Shown one piece after another: positions 26,589 through 39,130 of a DNA stretch of 64,000 nucleotides (position 1 is the stretch's first letter; the number at the start of each line of letters is the position of its first letter). The stretch is taken from the NCBI GenBank assembly GCA_003339415.1, contig PDHQ01000172.1:1-64000 (forward strand), read 5' to 3'. The translations under genes and the position numbers were made by a program. The stretch is from Ophiocordyceps camponoti-saundersi (nom. inval.) (taxonomy: Eukaryota; Ascomycota; Sordariomycetes; Hypocreales; Ophiocordycipitaceae). The notes beneath the pieces were generated by a model. It saw only the letters and a program-made list of their open reading frames with translations. It made no database searches and was not told the origin of the DNA.

Positions 26589-27430
26589 TAAGTATAGATA
26601 TATAGTATTTTTTTAAAATTAGCCCCTATATCTTTATCTATAATAATTTAGTTTTAGAGGCCTTAAAGGTCCTTTTTAAAAGTTCTCTAACTTTTAATTA
26701 TATTATCTTTTAGCTTAAGCTAATATTAACGTTAAAGAATATATTAAGGTTATATCTTCGTTAATACTTTAGCTTATTTCTTAGCTAAGAGATAGATATC
26801 GTATACTATAATATTTTTATCCTAGCTAAGTTAGGTAATATTACTAATAGCTTTACCGGAAAGGGACTATAAGATAATTCCTATAATAATCTCTATTTTA
26901 TCGTTATATTTAATAGCTTTATCTTTATTAACGGGTTAGGTTAGAACCTTATTATCGAAGATAAATAGTTTTACCCTATTAATTCGGGCTATTATTATAA
27001 GAGATCTATATTACTTAATATAGCTTATAGCACCCTTAAGCTTCGTGCTACTAAAGGACGAAAATATAGTTATCTATTTTTATTTATCGTATTTTACGCT
27101 TTTTCTTATTATTTAGTATTATACCTCCGGATTAAGAAAGCTAGTTAAATTTTTCGCTACTAAAATTAGTGCAAAATAATTTTCTTCGTTTTTATTCTAC
27201 GTATAAAATTTTCCGTTATACTATAGCGTTCCGAATTAATTAAATAAGCCTAAAAGTAGGAAAATAAAGGTATCGTAAACTTTAGCGTAGCGGAAGCGTA
27301 TTAGAAGGCGCTTATAACCTATAGTGATATAAGGTAGGCATAGGCTATCGGGTAGGTGCACTAATATATATATATTATATATATGCTAGGTCTAGGCTAG
27401 GATAGCTAGGCTAGGTTATATGCGAGGTCG
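26589..27430 (-). mobile_element. 5' remainder of the copia relic and edge of the RIP-mutated block
   Basis: This stretch continues the host sequence that element B interrupted at 12,450. On the minus strand a decayed frame runs into the gag-like frame of 12,300-12,450 once B is removed. A TA-rich and CTAGG-rich stretch at 27,370-27,420 closes the RIP signature; CpA and TpG return to normal from about 27,430. No LTR could be assigned. Confidence 0.45.
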
Positions 27431-27503
27431 GGCGGGGCTGGTCACGTGGACCCCCTTAATATATCTATTACCTATCAGTATCATTACAAATATTATTAGT
27501 GCG

Positions 27504-27534
27504 AAGGTCGCAGGTTCAAATCCTGCCGGGGGCA
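27504..27534 (+). tRNA. 3' half of a tRNA gene (T arm and acceptor strand), identity undetermined
   Basis: A T stem GCAGG, T loop TTCAAAT and closing stem CCTGC (27510-27526) are followed by CGGGGGC plus a discriminator A (27527-27534). A T-rich Pol III terminator (27540-27560) follows. The B-box GGTTCAAATCC is intact. A matching 5' strand GCCCCCG was not found at the expected distance. The nearest candidate, ACCCCCT at 27450-27456, pairs only in its five central C and would make an 85-nt gene, possibly with a small intron. The gene is therefore either truncated at the repeat boundary or degenerate. The closing A/GG/TC pattern resembles elongator Met or Arg tRNAs, but no anticodon can be named. 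Confidence 0.65.
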
Positions 27535-28124
27535 GCATCTTTTTGATGCCTTTTTCTCTTTTTCTCGACGTCGGGACACGATGCTGTTGAAGAGGATGAG
27601 TTTCAAGGGTTTAGTTGAAGAATCCTTTATAGTGAGAGATTCTTTAGAAAATACAATGCCTTTCTTGATCTCTTGCAATGCTTAATATCAGATACCAGGT
27701 CATGACTGATTAGACATGCCGAGTCGAGGTCGGCGACAGCTCACTTACACGAGAACCGAAACATCGTACACAGGAAGAGAGAGATTCGAGAAGGGCATCT
27801 TGGAAACAATTTAGATGTGAATCCTCACTTTGAGCGGAATTCATCATCTCTCTTCACATTCTCTCTTTCGCTTTGTCATGCCACTCCCCCACCAGCATCT
27901 TCATCTAAACCTCGTTACTACACAGACGTGAAGTCATCCTCACCCTTCCCCCTTTTCCACCCCCCGTCCTACCCTTGAGCTTGCGCACGTGACTACCCCC
28001 TTCAGTAATGACGAAATACAACAACCACCAACGTCCAATCCCCTCTACGAGGAAAAAAACCAACGACACCTTCCTCGGGACACCTTTCGAAATTCAACCT
28101 CACCTCAATTCCACTCCCTCCGCC
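27535..28124. other. Intergenic, upstream region of GET2
   Basis: Normal base composition resumes here. The stretch holds the Pol III terminator of the tRNA relic and a pyrimidine-rich run before the GET2 start (about 27,930-27,970). I see no further gene. Confidence 0.6.
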
Positions 28125-29035
28125 ATGGCCGAAGAAGACGGAACAGCAGCTGCGCAACGAGCTTCAGAGCAGGCGCGGCTTCGTAAGGAGCGGCGCGAGG
28201 CGAAGATAAAAGCTGGCGGGTCGGCGAGGTTGAATAAGATCAGCGGCATAGGCGGTCGCATCGTTGGCGGTACGAGGAAGAAGATGTTTTATTTTTCACC
28301 TTGTTGTGGCCCGCTATCGAAAAGAAGATGATATGCTGACCATTCTACCGGATTACAGAATCGGAATCCGTTCCTGATCCTCCTGTAGAGCCTCTCCCGG
28401 AGGTACAAAGATCAGAACCCGTCCCGTCGCAAAGGGTCGTGCCCCCAACCTTTTCAGACGCGCAGCTACGGCAAATGATGCAAACCGGATCGGGAACGGA
28501 CGCAGGGGCAGGAGAAGAAGACGACGCGCTCATGAAGATAATGTCGCAGATGATGAGCGGCTTAAACGACCCATCATCCTCACCCCCCAACTTTCCCTTC
28601 CAGCAACCAGGCCAACAAGGCACCGCCAACAAAGACGGATACACGCTCGCTTTCCGCCTCCTACACGCCGTCCTAAGCCTCGGTCTAGGCCTATACCTAA
28701 CGCTGATGCTCCTCACGCCACGATTCAGCGGCTCGCGCGCCGATCGCGAAAAGCAAAGCTTCACCACCTCGTCGGGCGACGAAGCGCATCGCAGACTACT
28801 CTTCTTCTGGGTCTTCGCCACGGGTGAGGCCGTGCTGCTCTCTTCGCGCTTCTTCCTCGATAAGAGCCGACAGCCGCCGCCGGGCTTGCTCTGGTCCGCC
28901 GTCGGCTTCCTGCCCGATCCCGTCAGGGGCTACGTCTCCGTCGTCCTGCGCTATGGTCAGATCTTCATGACCGTTCGGGCTGATATACTGGCTTGTGTCT
29001 TCGTCCTCGGCGTTGTTTGCTGGTGCAGGTCTTGA
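28125..29035 (+). CDS. GET2: GET complex subunit Get2 (tail-anchored protein insertion)
   Basis: The predicted protein is 273 aa from two exons, 28125-28269 and 28359-29035, with an 89-bp intron. The N-terminus contains RLRKERREAKIKAGGSARL, the basic Get3-binding segment typical of Get2/CAML proteins. Three hydrophobic segments follow: AFRLLHAVLSLGLGLYLTLML, LLFFWVFATGEAVLL, and ILACVFVLGVVCW at the end. In the family, Get1-Get2 forms the ER receptor that takes tail-anchored proteins from Get3. The start at 28125 has a strong context (CGCCATGG). An in-frame ATG lies at 28008 but would add an atypical extension. The intron has branch site GCTGAC and acceptor TTACAG. Confidence 0.85.
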
Positions 29036-29454
29036 GGCCAGTCACTTCGCGCGCGTCTACCTACGCGCGAGCCTGGAAGGCGTGGGACTTTTAACAGACA
29101 GGGAAGAGGGGAAACGAGGGTTTCGCGGCCACAATCCAACTGCACCTTTAGCGTCGATTCTTTTTTCTTATCTCTTTACTTCTCCTTCACTCTGCCGCCC
29201 TCGCTCGCCGCGTCTTCTCATGTGATCTAGACAACAGTGATGAATATTTACTTCTAACCAGGACCGTATCGTGAATGACAACTATATACTCTATGATGAC
29301 AGAAATCTATTCACCAAGCCATGCGAGACATGCATACCATGATACCAGGAAGTAAGGAAATGAAACAACGAAGAAAAAAAGACAAATCAGAGGGCCCAGG
29401 ATAATCGTACACGGCACACACACACACTCACACACATACAAGCACGCGGGTCGC
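29036..29454. other. Convergent intergenic region between GET2 and the TMEM135-like gene
   Basis: This is 3' flanking sequence for both neighbours, with a short CA repeat at 29,413-29,440. No gene is seen. Confidence 0.6.
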
Positions 29455-31305
29455 TCATTGACGCATGGCCAAGCTCAGGATTCCGCCCAGCATGCCCCTG
29501 ACGCGTCGCGGGTTCTCCTGCACGCAGGTGAAGACGACGGCGGTGCTGGCGGCAAAGGCGAGCGTCTCGCGCCACTGCAAGCTGGCGTGGAACCGGCGCG
29601 GAAGCAGGGTGGCCATGGCGCGCGGGGCGGCGAACAGGGCCATGTCCTTGCGCCGGGACGTGGTCTCGATGAGGATGCTCCAGCCGCAGAGGAAGCAGCC
29701 GTTGGCGACGCAGATGCCGCCGTCGATGCGATCGCAGCTGGAAGAGTCGCGACCCAGGATGTGGGGCCCGACGCGGGTGCGGCCGAGGCAGACGCCGTAG
29801 TAGAAGAGGGTGATGAAGGTGGCGAGGAAGGCGGACGAGCGCGTGGCGGAGACGACGGCCTTGAAGGGGCTTCGGAGCGTAGGCCGGCGGAGCTGGAGGG
29901 CGGCGGCCAGGGGGAGGTACGTGTACATGGACCACAGCCAGGACTGGGAGAAGCGACGCCAGGCGTGATATTCGCACGAAGGGCCGCGACCCATGTGGAC
30001 GACGTCGCAGGGGAAGGGGATGGAAACGGCGGGATCGCCCCATTCGCGGGGGAGGCCGTAGTCGGCGCACATGGAGCCGAGGAGAGGGGCCTGACCGGTG
30101 TCGACGCCGTAGCGGAGCTCGCCCGTCCTGCAGCGGCGCAGTGCCTCTATAAGACGGGTGTCGACGTGTGCGGCCGACGTGATCCAGTTGTTGTAGCTTC
30201 TCGGCAGGCTATCGGGGGCATAGAACCAAGCCCACATGATGACGGCGCACGAGGCGACGAAGCTCATCGGGTCCGCCATGCGGGATATGAAGTCGTCGAG
30301 GCCGGACCATTTTCGGGCAGCGACACGACGGGCTTTACGCCGCGACCACAATTCGCCGACGACGACGTCGAGGGCCTGCGTGACGGCGAAGAGAGTGAGG
30401 TCTAGAGTCCTCCCTGCCGTCGTCCCATCAGCGGGGGAAGGTGGAGGTTCTTCGCGTCGGAGGGGCGAATGTCGTCGCTTCTGTAGGAGGCCGAGGCTGA
30501 GCCAGGAGGCGACGAAGGATGCCAGCCATCTCGCGAGGCTGTTGGTCTTTGGTGGTCAGCTGGGCGCGACGACCTTGATGGCGAACGTGTGAAGATGGGT
30601 TCGGGGAGGAAAGGAGAGGGGGGACGAGAAAGGCAAAAAGGTCAGTCACCTCAAGCAAGCGGCATCTGAGAGACGCGAACGGGAGACTCGGGTGACGACG
30701 GTGGTCAATGGCTTCTGCAAGAGAGAATGCAAATCGAGGTCAGCCTTTCGGAAGATACGGGAAGGAAGCATAATATCAACAATCGGGAAGGGAAAGGGAA
30801 AGAAAACAAGGGGCAGAAAGAAGAAAAGTCATCTGACGTGCAACAGCGACGAGCCTCCAACCAGCAAGGCGCAAAAGGCGGGAAACCGTCCAGGTTCTAG
30901 GCTCGTTCGAAGAATGAGCAGGATGGAAGCTAGAAGCGATCGCTTCCTTTTCCTTTTCTTCTTGTCTGTTGATGTTGATGTTGATGTTGATGTTGATGTT
31001 GATGTTGATGTTGATGTTGATGTTGACGATGAAGATGACGAGGACGAGGACGAGGACAAGCGTTGGACGAGCAGCGTTAGGAGACGCGGTGCCACGGCTG
31101 AGGCGTACCCTAGCAGATAGGCGCGGACCAGGGGTCGGAGCACGGGAGGAAGTGACGACAGCTTTGAGGGGCGGGAGCGGGTGATGATGATGTGCTGCCG
31201 CTGCCGCTGCTGCATCTTGGTGGTGGTGGTGGTGGTGGTGTTGTTGATGTTGGTGGAGGTGTGGCGGACAGTGTCTCTACCTTCATCGTTTCGTTTCCTC
31301 TTCAC
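29455..31305 (-). CDS. TMEM135/PMP52-like integral membrane protein
   Basis: Three exons give about 538 aa: 31305-30838, 30714-30650 and 30538-29455. Exon 1 ends phase 0 at LLH. Exon 2 encodes KPLTTVVTRVSRSRLSDAACL, and exon 3 begins SLARWLASFVASWLSLGLLQ. Hydrophobic segments (LVRAYLLGYASAVAPRLLTLL, MSFVASCAVIMWAWFYAPD, FLATFITLFYYGVCLG, GCFLCGWSILIE) and the Cys/His-containing SCEYHAWRRF...WSMYTYLPLAAAL fit fungal TMEM135-like proteins, which are linked to peroxisomes and mitochondria. A Ser run followed by (Ser-Thr)n near residues 84-112 is encoded by a microsatellite. The start is uncertain: Met31 is an alternative, and the splice donor GTCAGA of exon 1 is inferred from homologous protein continuity. 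Confidence 0.7.
30968..31026. repeat. Hexanucleotide microsatellite (GTTGAT)n inside a coding exon
   Basis: About nine and a half perfect GTTGAT units run here, followed by GAC/GAG trinucleotides to 31,060. Read on the minus strand they encode the (Ser-Thr)n and Ser runs of the TMEM135-like protein. Confidence 0.9.
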
Positions 31306-34300
31306 CTTTGGGCACTGTTTTTTCTTTTTTTGAAGCCGCGCATAGCGAGGAGAAGGAAATGAACGACGAAGGGGGGGGAGGGGGGGAAAGTGAGTTGATC
31401 AACGCGGAGGCGCCGGATGAGGTTGGCGTGGGATATGGGCGTGTACAGTGCCCTATTCACTGTATAGTGCTCGCACTTGGTAGAGTACCCCAGGTAACGT
31501 GTTTCCGCGACGGGCTTTCTCTCTCATCTTAAGACGCGTCCGGGGTTTGTTCCTTTCTTCCTCTCTCTAGTGCGCCGTCCCCGTCCCCCGCTCCCGTCTC
31601 CCTTTTCTTTTCCCCTTCCGCTTCCGCCCTCCCCAGTTACATGTTAGTATGTACGAGGGAGAGAGGTAGGTGTACTTGCCCTTGTTCTCTTTTCTCCTCT
31701 TCACAGTGTTGTTGACACGTTCCGGTCGGTCCGGAGTCTTCGGCACTTACTAGCGGGTAAGGGGGGTAGAGGGAAAGAAGAGCAGGAAGAAACGAAAGGG
31801 AAGGAAAAGAGAAAGAAAAAAAGATAAAAGTGAAGACATGATAATCGGACTTCGGATGAACCGCAAGATTTCTTTTTTCTCCTATAGGCGGAGGTGATTT
31901 CGAGGCGAAGCGCTGCATACTCTAGCTGTACATATGTAGGTAGGTACCGACCGAGGCGGCTGATGAGGCGTCCTATCATCTTTTTGCCTTGGGTGTGGCG
32001 CCACAACATCATGGCGACAACCCTTTCAGACGGAGGCAAGGTTCATTCTTTGGTTGCCTTGTTGCCCCATTGGCAAAGATTACCTTGTGAGAAGCGATGC
32101 TTGTTGTTTGAATGACTCGCGAGGAAGTGATTCACACACATACAATGTGCATATGTGCATACATACATACATATGTATGTATGTTCGTACGCGCGTAATA
32201 GCGTAAGGCGGAACCAGCCGGAGCCATGGCCGTTTTCAGGGGAGCATAAGGAGGAGGAAGAGGGGCCCCTTTTCTTGTGACGCCCGAGACCAATATGTAA
32301 TTTTTTCCTTGCTACCGCGCATGCTACCCCGACCCTGCTTTATACGTATGTATGTAGGTAGGTAGATGAAAAGAGCTGTTTTGTTTCTGTTCTTTCCTTT
32401 TTTCCTGTGTGTGTTTATAGTCGTCGTTGTTTCGTTCGTGCGGTTTTTGCTATTACTGGCTAGAATGAACTGGTTAATCAATCAGTCCCCCTCTCTCTCC
32501 GAATTGATTGATAACTCGTGTGATTAGATAGGTCTCTAGGTGGGTAGGTAGGAAGGCGGCCAGGCAGCCAAAGCTGCATGACACCATCTGCGATTCTGCA
32601 TACTCATACGTACATACATACTGCCAACCTCTATCCGTACATTGGACACTTCGTACACGCATCTTATTGACTTGGTACCTGTCTGCCTACCATTCCGTCT
32701 CCGTAGTAAGACGTGTAAGACGTGTATATATGTATGTACATATATACCTAGATGGACAGAGTGGTGTCGCGGTCGTCGTCGTCGTCGCTTCTCGTGCCGT
32801 ATTATTTCCTTTTCCCTTTTCCCTTTGGACTGGGGAGTAGGTAGGCATGCACGTACTTGTTAGCCTTCAGATTCACCATACAGACTACATACATGTACAT
32901 ACATACATACATATGCTGATGCTCTGCCTAGTAGGTAGGTATGTATGTAGTATATACCCAGGCTGCATGCTGCACCACCTTCTCGTCAAGTTTCCGATCC
33001 TTTTTCTCTTCTTCTTCCTCCCGCCTAGAAATTGTTCCTTCATCATCTCCTGTACTCCAACGCTAACAAGAGACGGACTCGGTCCGAATCGCATCCCCCG
33101 CATAAACCCTGCAATCGCCCTTACCCCGCAATGCCAACCTTTGATAGTGGAAAGGTTTCCCGGATGCCTGCAACATAGGCGCGCATTGTCTCCTTGTTTT
33201 CCTCCTTTTTCCCCTTGTCTTTAAATCCTTCTTAATTCTTTCCGTTTCTTCCCACTGTTTCTCTGACCCTCTCTCTCACACACACTCACTCTCTCTCTCT
33301 CGCTCCCTCACTCACTCTTCCACCAACTCTCTCACCCTCTTACCTCTTATGTATGTATGTACTGCTGCTCCAGTTACACTCCCCCGTCACATCCCGATGT
33401 GCAGCAATGATGCTGTCCGGCTTAGACTTCCTTCCATTTCTATTTTCCCTGAAGATGCACGAAGAAAACAACGGCTGTTTCTTCTGATTTCTCTCCTCTT
33501 TCCTACGCCTTAGGCCTCCTACCCAGGTATATACATATCCGTACGTTTAAACAGGCATACGAGGGTTCCTACCTACCTACCTACCTACCTAGCTCCCCAT
33601 CACTGCACAAGGCTCGGGCTTATTTCCTACTGCTATCCGTACTTTCCGCTGCCGCTACCGCTACCGCTACCGCTGCTTGCCACTGCTGCTACGAATACTA
33701 CCTGTCTAGGTAGCGAGAGAAGAAGCGAGTTGGTGTACATATGCTTCTGGTGGCCCTGGCCGTTGCCTTAGAGAAGAAAATTGTGCAAAGTGCCAAGACT
33801 AGACGCTCGTACCGGGTACCGCCGCCTCCTCTCCTCGCGTCACTTTAACTGCACGTCGATCCCTCCTTTCCGCCCCAAAAGTCTAACTATTCTTCTTCTT
33901 CTTCGCTCTCTTTTGTTTTTGCTTCATCATCATCATTATCTGCTTCCTGCTTGACTGTCTTGATCGCTTTCTCCTACCTACCTATATAGGTAACCCTCTT
34001 CCCCATCCTCCCCCGTCCCCTGTTCCCCCCCCTTCCCGTTTTTTTCCCCGATCCTCCACCTGCACGTGCCGTCGTCGACTGCTTGCTTACCTGCCTACCT
34101 CCCTACCTTCACCTACCTATAACCTGCTACGCTCCTACAGACTTATTTTTCCCCCCCCCCCCCTCTCTCCCCCCCCCCTCCCCCCCCCCCTTAAAAGTGA
34201 TATTACTTCATCGCTCACCGTCACATGGCTCGTTAACGCTCACTCACTCTCTGCTTCGGCCTCTTCGCCAAGACGCCTCCCATGTCCCTCGTGCAAAAGG

Positions 34301-34451
34301 CTTTAAGAATGGGTTCCACGCAGCCCGTGTCCGGCGACACTCCCCTGCCTTTTGGCTGTGCGTCTTCCGTCTTCCCTGCTCAGCCTCTAGGCTGTGCGTC
34401 TCCTATTCATCCGTCCTCCACCGCTCGAGCTGATCCCTCTCGTTTCCGGCA
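31306..34451. other. 3.1-kb intergenic region with microsatellites and C tracts
   Basis: No gene is recognised. The region contains TACA/TGTATG repeats (32,150-32,200 and 32,885-32,950), (CCTA)n tracts (33,567-33,593 and 34,090-34,125) and C homopolymers (34,148-34,192). The last are on the coding strand about 300 bp upstream of the bHLH gene. A short first exon of that gene must lie at the right end. One candidate is ATGG at 34,309-34,312 spliced at a GTTCCA donor, which would give MDNIEPR, but the donor is weak. Confidence 0.5.
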
Positions 34452-35819
34452 GATAACATCGAACCGCGCCAGAACTTCACTTCCTCTCCCCCGGCTCCCG
34501 CCCCCGGCAATCCTCTCCTTTCCGACACCGAATACCGGAAGCTCAATACCTTTTTCGAATGCGTAGATCAGTTCGACGAGCCCTCGTTCGGCGAGGGCCT
34601 CGACTTCGGCGAGATATGGAACGACGCTCATGTCCTTCCGCCCGATCTTATGGGCACGGCCACTTCATACGGTCCTCACCCCGTCGCGCCCCTCAATTAC
34701 GCCCACCTCCAGTACACGGTTCCCAACCAAAATGAAGCTCCGAGACTGGTACCCATTGATCACCACTTCATGCCGTCAATCACTCCTCTTAACCCTCACC
34801 TTGCGCCTTATCAACAAAACCACCACCACTCCGACGATATCCTCAGCGCCGCCGCCACCTTGTCCCAGCCGATCAACGGCCGGCCCGTCTCCAAGACGAC
34901 CGTCCATGTCCAATCACCAGACCCACCCTCCGCACAACCCCCGCTCCCGTTGCGCCATCAAAATATCGAGGAGTTTAGGGCCGATACTCGGAGAAGCAGC
35001 AACGGGGCAGACCATGGGCAGGGCATGGCTAAATGGATGGCTGGGCCTGCAGACAGGCCTGTGCCCAATGATGGTAAGGCGACTACGGCGTTTTACGACG
35101 ACCTCCAATGGGGGTCCGACATGAATTTCGACTCTCGTCAGGGCTACGCGCTGGAGACGCCGACCGAGCCGACCGACGCCATCATTTTTGGCGGCCTCAA
35201 GTCCCTCCTCGGCAGCCGGAGCCTCGAAAATACGCCATCCAACAGTCCCATCATCGGCGACAGCTCGGTCCACGTCAAGAGGGAGGAAAGGCACATACCG
35301 CCGCCACGCAAGAGGCGGAAGAGCGGCAACGGCAAGGAAATCATCGACCAACGTGTCCACGAAACTGACGACGACGACGACGACGACAACTACTCCTCCT
35401 CCTCCTCGGTGAGGAGGAGGCAGATGTCGGGAACAGATAGGACCGACGCATCGCCACCTGTCGACGCCCCAGCCGCCGCCGCCGCCCCCAAGAGCCGGTC
35501 GGGCAAGCAGAACGCCAAGGGAACAGGCAAGGGGCAGCGAGAGAATCTCACAGAAGATCAGAAGCGGGAGAACCATATTCGCAGTGAAAAGAAGCGGCGC
35601 AGCCACATCAAGGCCGGCTTCCAGAGCCTCACCAACATGGTTCCCGGCCTCAAGGGCGGCGTCTTCAGTAAAAGCAGGACGCTGACGGTGGCGGCCGAGT
35701 GGCTAGAAGAACTTACCGCCGGCAATCAGGAACTGAGGGATCTGCTCAAGAAGCTTGATCCCGAAAAGGCGAAAGCCATTGAGCTGTCTACAGGGCAAGG
35801 AACGGATAGCAAGAAGTAA
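34452..35819 (+). CDS. bHLH transcription factor (5' exon unresolved)
   Basis: The main exon opens after acceptor CCGGCAG (34445-34451) and reads DNIEPRQNFTSSPP to the stop at 35819, about 455 codons. The C-terminus carries a basic helix-loop-helix domain: KRENHIRSEKKRRSHIKAGF is the basic region and helix 1, VPGLKGGVFSKSRTLTVAAE the loop and start of helix 2, and EWLEELTAGNQELRDLLKKL a zipper-like continuation. The middle is disordered, with an Asp run (DDDDDDDD), Ser run and nuclear-localisation motif PPPRKRRK. The Glu-Arg pair (HIRSEKKRR) fits E-box binding. The first internal Met (34650) is not the likely start, since the frame upstream (LNTFFECVDQFDEPSFGEGL) is clearly coding. Confidence 0.8.
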   Translation, partial: DNIEPRQNFTSSPPAPAPGNPLLSDTEYRKLNTFFECVDQFDEPSFGEGLDFGEIWNDAHVLPPDLMGTATSYGPHPVAPLNYAHLQYTVPNQNEAPRLVPIDHHFMPSITPLNPHLAPYQQNHHHSDDILSAAATLSQPINGRPVSKTTVHVQSPDPPSAQPPLPLRHQNIEEFRADTRRSSNGADHGQGMAKWMAGPADRPVPNDGKATTAFYDDLQWGSDMNFDSRQGYALETPTEPTDAIIFGGLKSLLGSRSLENTPSNSPIIGDSSVHVKREERHIPPPRKRRKSGNGKEIIDQRVHETDDDDDDDNYSSSSSVRRRQMSGTDRTDASPPVDAPAAAAAPKSRSGKQNAKGTGKGQRENLTEDQKRENHIRSEKKRRSHIKAGFQSLTNMVPGLKGGVFSKSRTLTVAAEWLEELTAGNQELRDLLKKLDPEKAKAIELSTGQGTDSKK

Positions 35820-36665
35820 GGGGGGGACAGGGCGAGACTGGGTATCGCGCACACGCGAGGGGGGATACTTGGTATAGAAGCCGGCTTGAAACACGGAAAT
35901 GCGGAGGCTTTGTTTTCTTTTTTTTTCCGTTTCTTCTCATTCTCATTCTCCTCTCTCTTCTTTTCTCTTTTGGACTTTTGTCGGCCGAAGCGGATACCCT
36001 GGATATCTCGGTCCTTGATTCAGCGGCCTCCGGAGCTGGGCTGTTTCCTGGCGCACGAGGTTCGTATGCATATCGAGCGGGTGGATGAGGCACAGGAGGA
36101 TGACACTGTCCCCTACGGTCCACATCATGCATGTGGGAAAAGCGATGCAGATGATACCTAATCCTAGGTGGCGATACAGATGCAGCATAAATGTATATAC
36201 GTTTCACAGCGTATGATATCAGTTATGTTCATACATAAGTCAATAGCATCGTGTTTCCATCGCTCCGAGGGCTGGATGAGTCGTTGATTGTTGTAGTTGA
36301 TGTTATTGTAGACTTACACATATCACATACAGCCATCTAATTCCGTCTTCCCCTCCGTCTCCCCCCTCTCCTCCCCACGGGTTCGTGTCCTGCAGCCGCT
36401 GGCGTTCTTCTCCCCGCACCGCGCCACACCACCTCTTCCTTCGCTCCATTGGGGGGGGGGGGGGACTGTTTCATGGGATGGCACACACAGGCTACTTACA
36501 TACAAGCATGACTACATGGTCGTCAACGCCATCCTTCCACGTTGCCTCACGATAGAGACGAGCGCAAAATCTGAAGGGAAAAAAAAGGGGGGGCGGATGG
36601 TATCAACAAAGAGAAGAAGAAGGAGATATAAAAAAAAGAACAAGAATAAAAGAAGAAGATTCTTT
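35820..36665. other. Convergent intergenic region between the bHLH gene and RVB2
   Basis: No gene is seen. The region contains a T-rich run after the bHLH stop, a 14-G homopolymer at 36,451-36,464 and a purine-rich stretch downstream of RVB2. Confidence 0.6.

Positions 36666-39130
<2,465 letters not shown>

Noticed and set aside
27496..27678. Minus-strand ORF of 60 codons ending CCPRQDLNLRPSH
   Set aside because: The RQDLNLRPSH ending is the well-known artefact of reading a tRNA T arm and acceptor backwards; the rest is low-complexity.
28345..28821. Minus-strand ORF of 158 codons
   Set aside because: Antisense shadow of GET2 exon 2.
29458..30405. Plus-strand ORF of 315 codons opposite the TMEM135-like gene
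   Set aside because: It is rich in Gly, Ala, Glu and Asp as expected from the reverse complement of a GC-rich coding exon; the minus-strand protein is conserved and has membrane segments.
34914..35606. Minus-strand ORF of 230 codons
   Set aside because: Shadow of the bHLH coding exon; its Val and Gly runs are the antisense of Asp and Ala codon runs.
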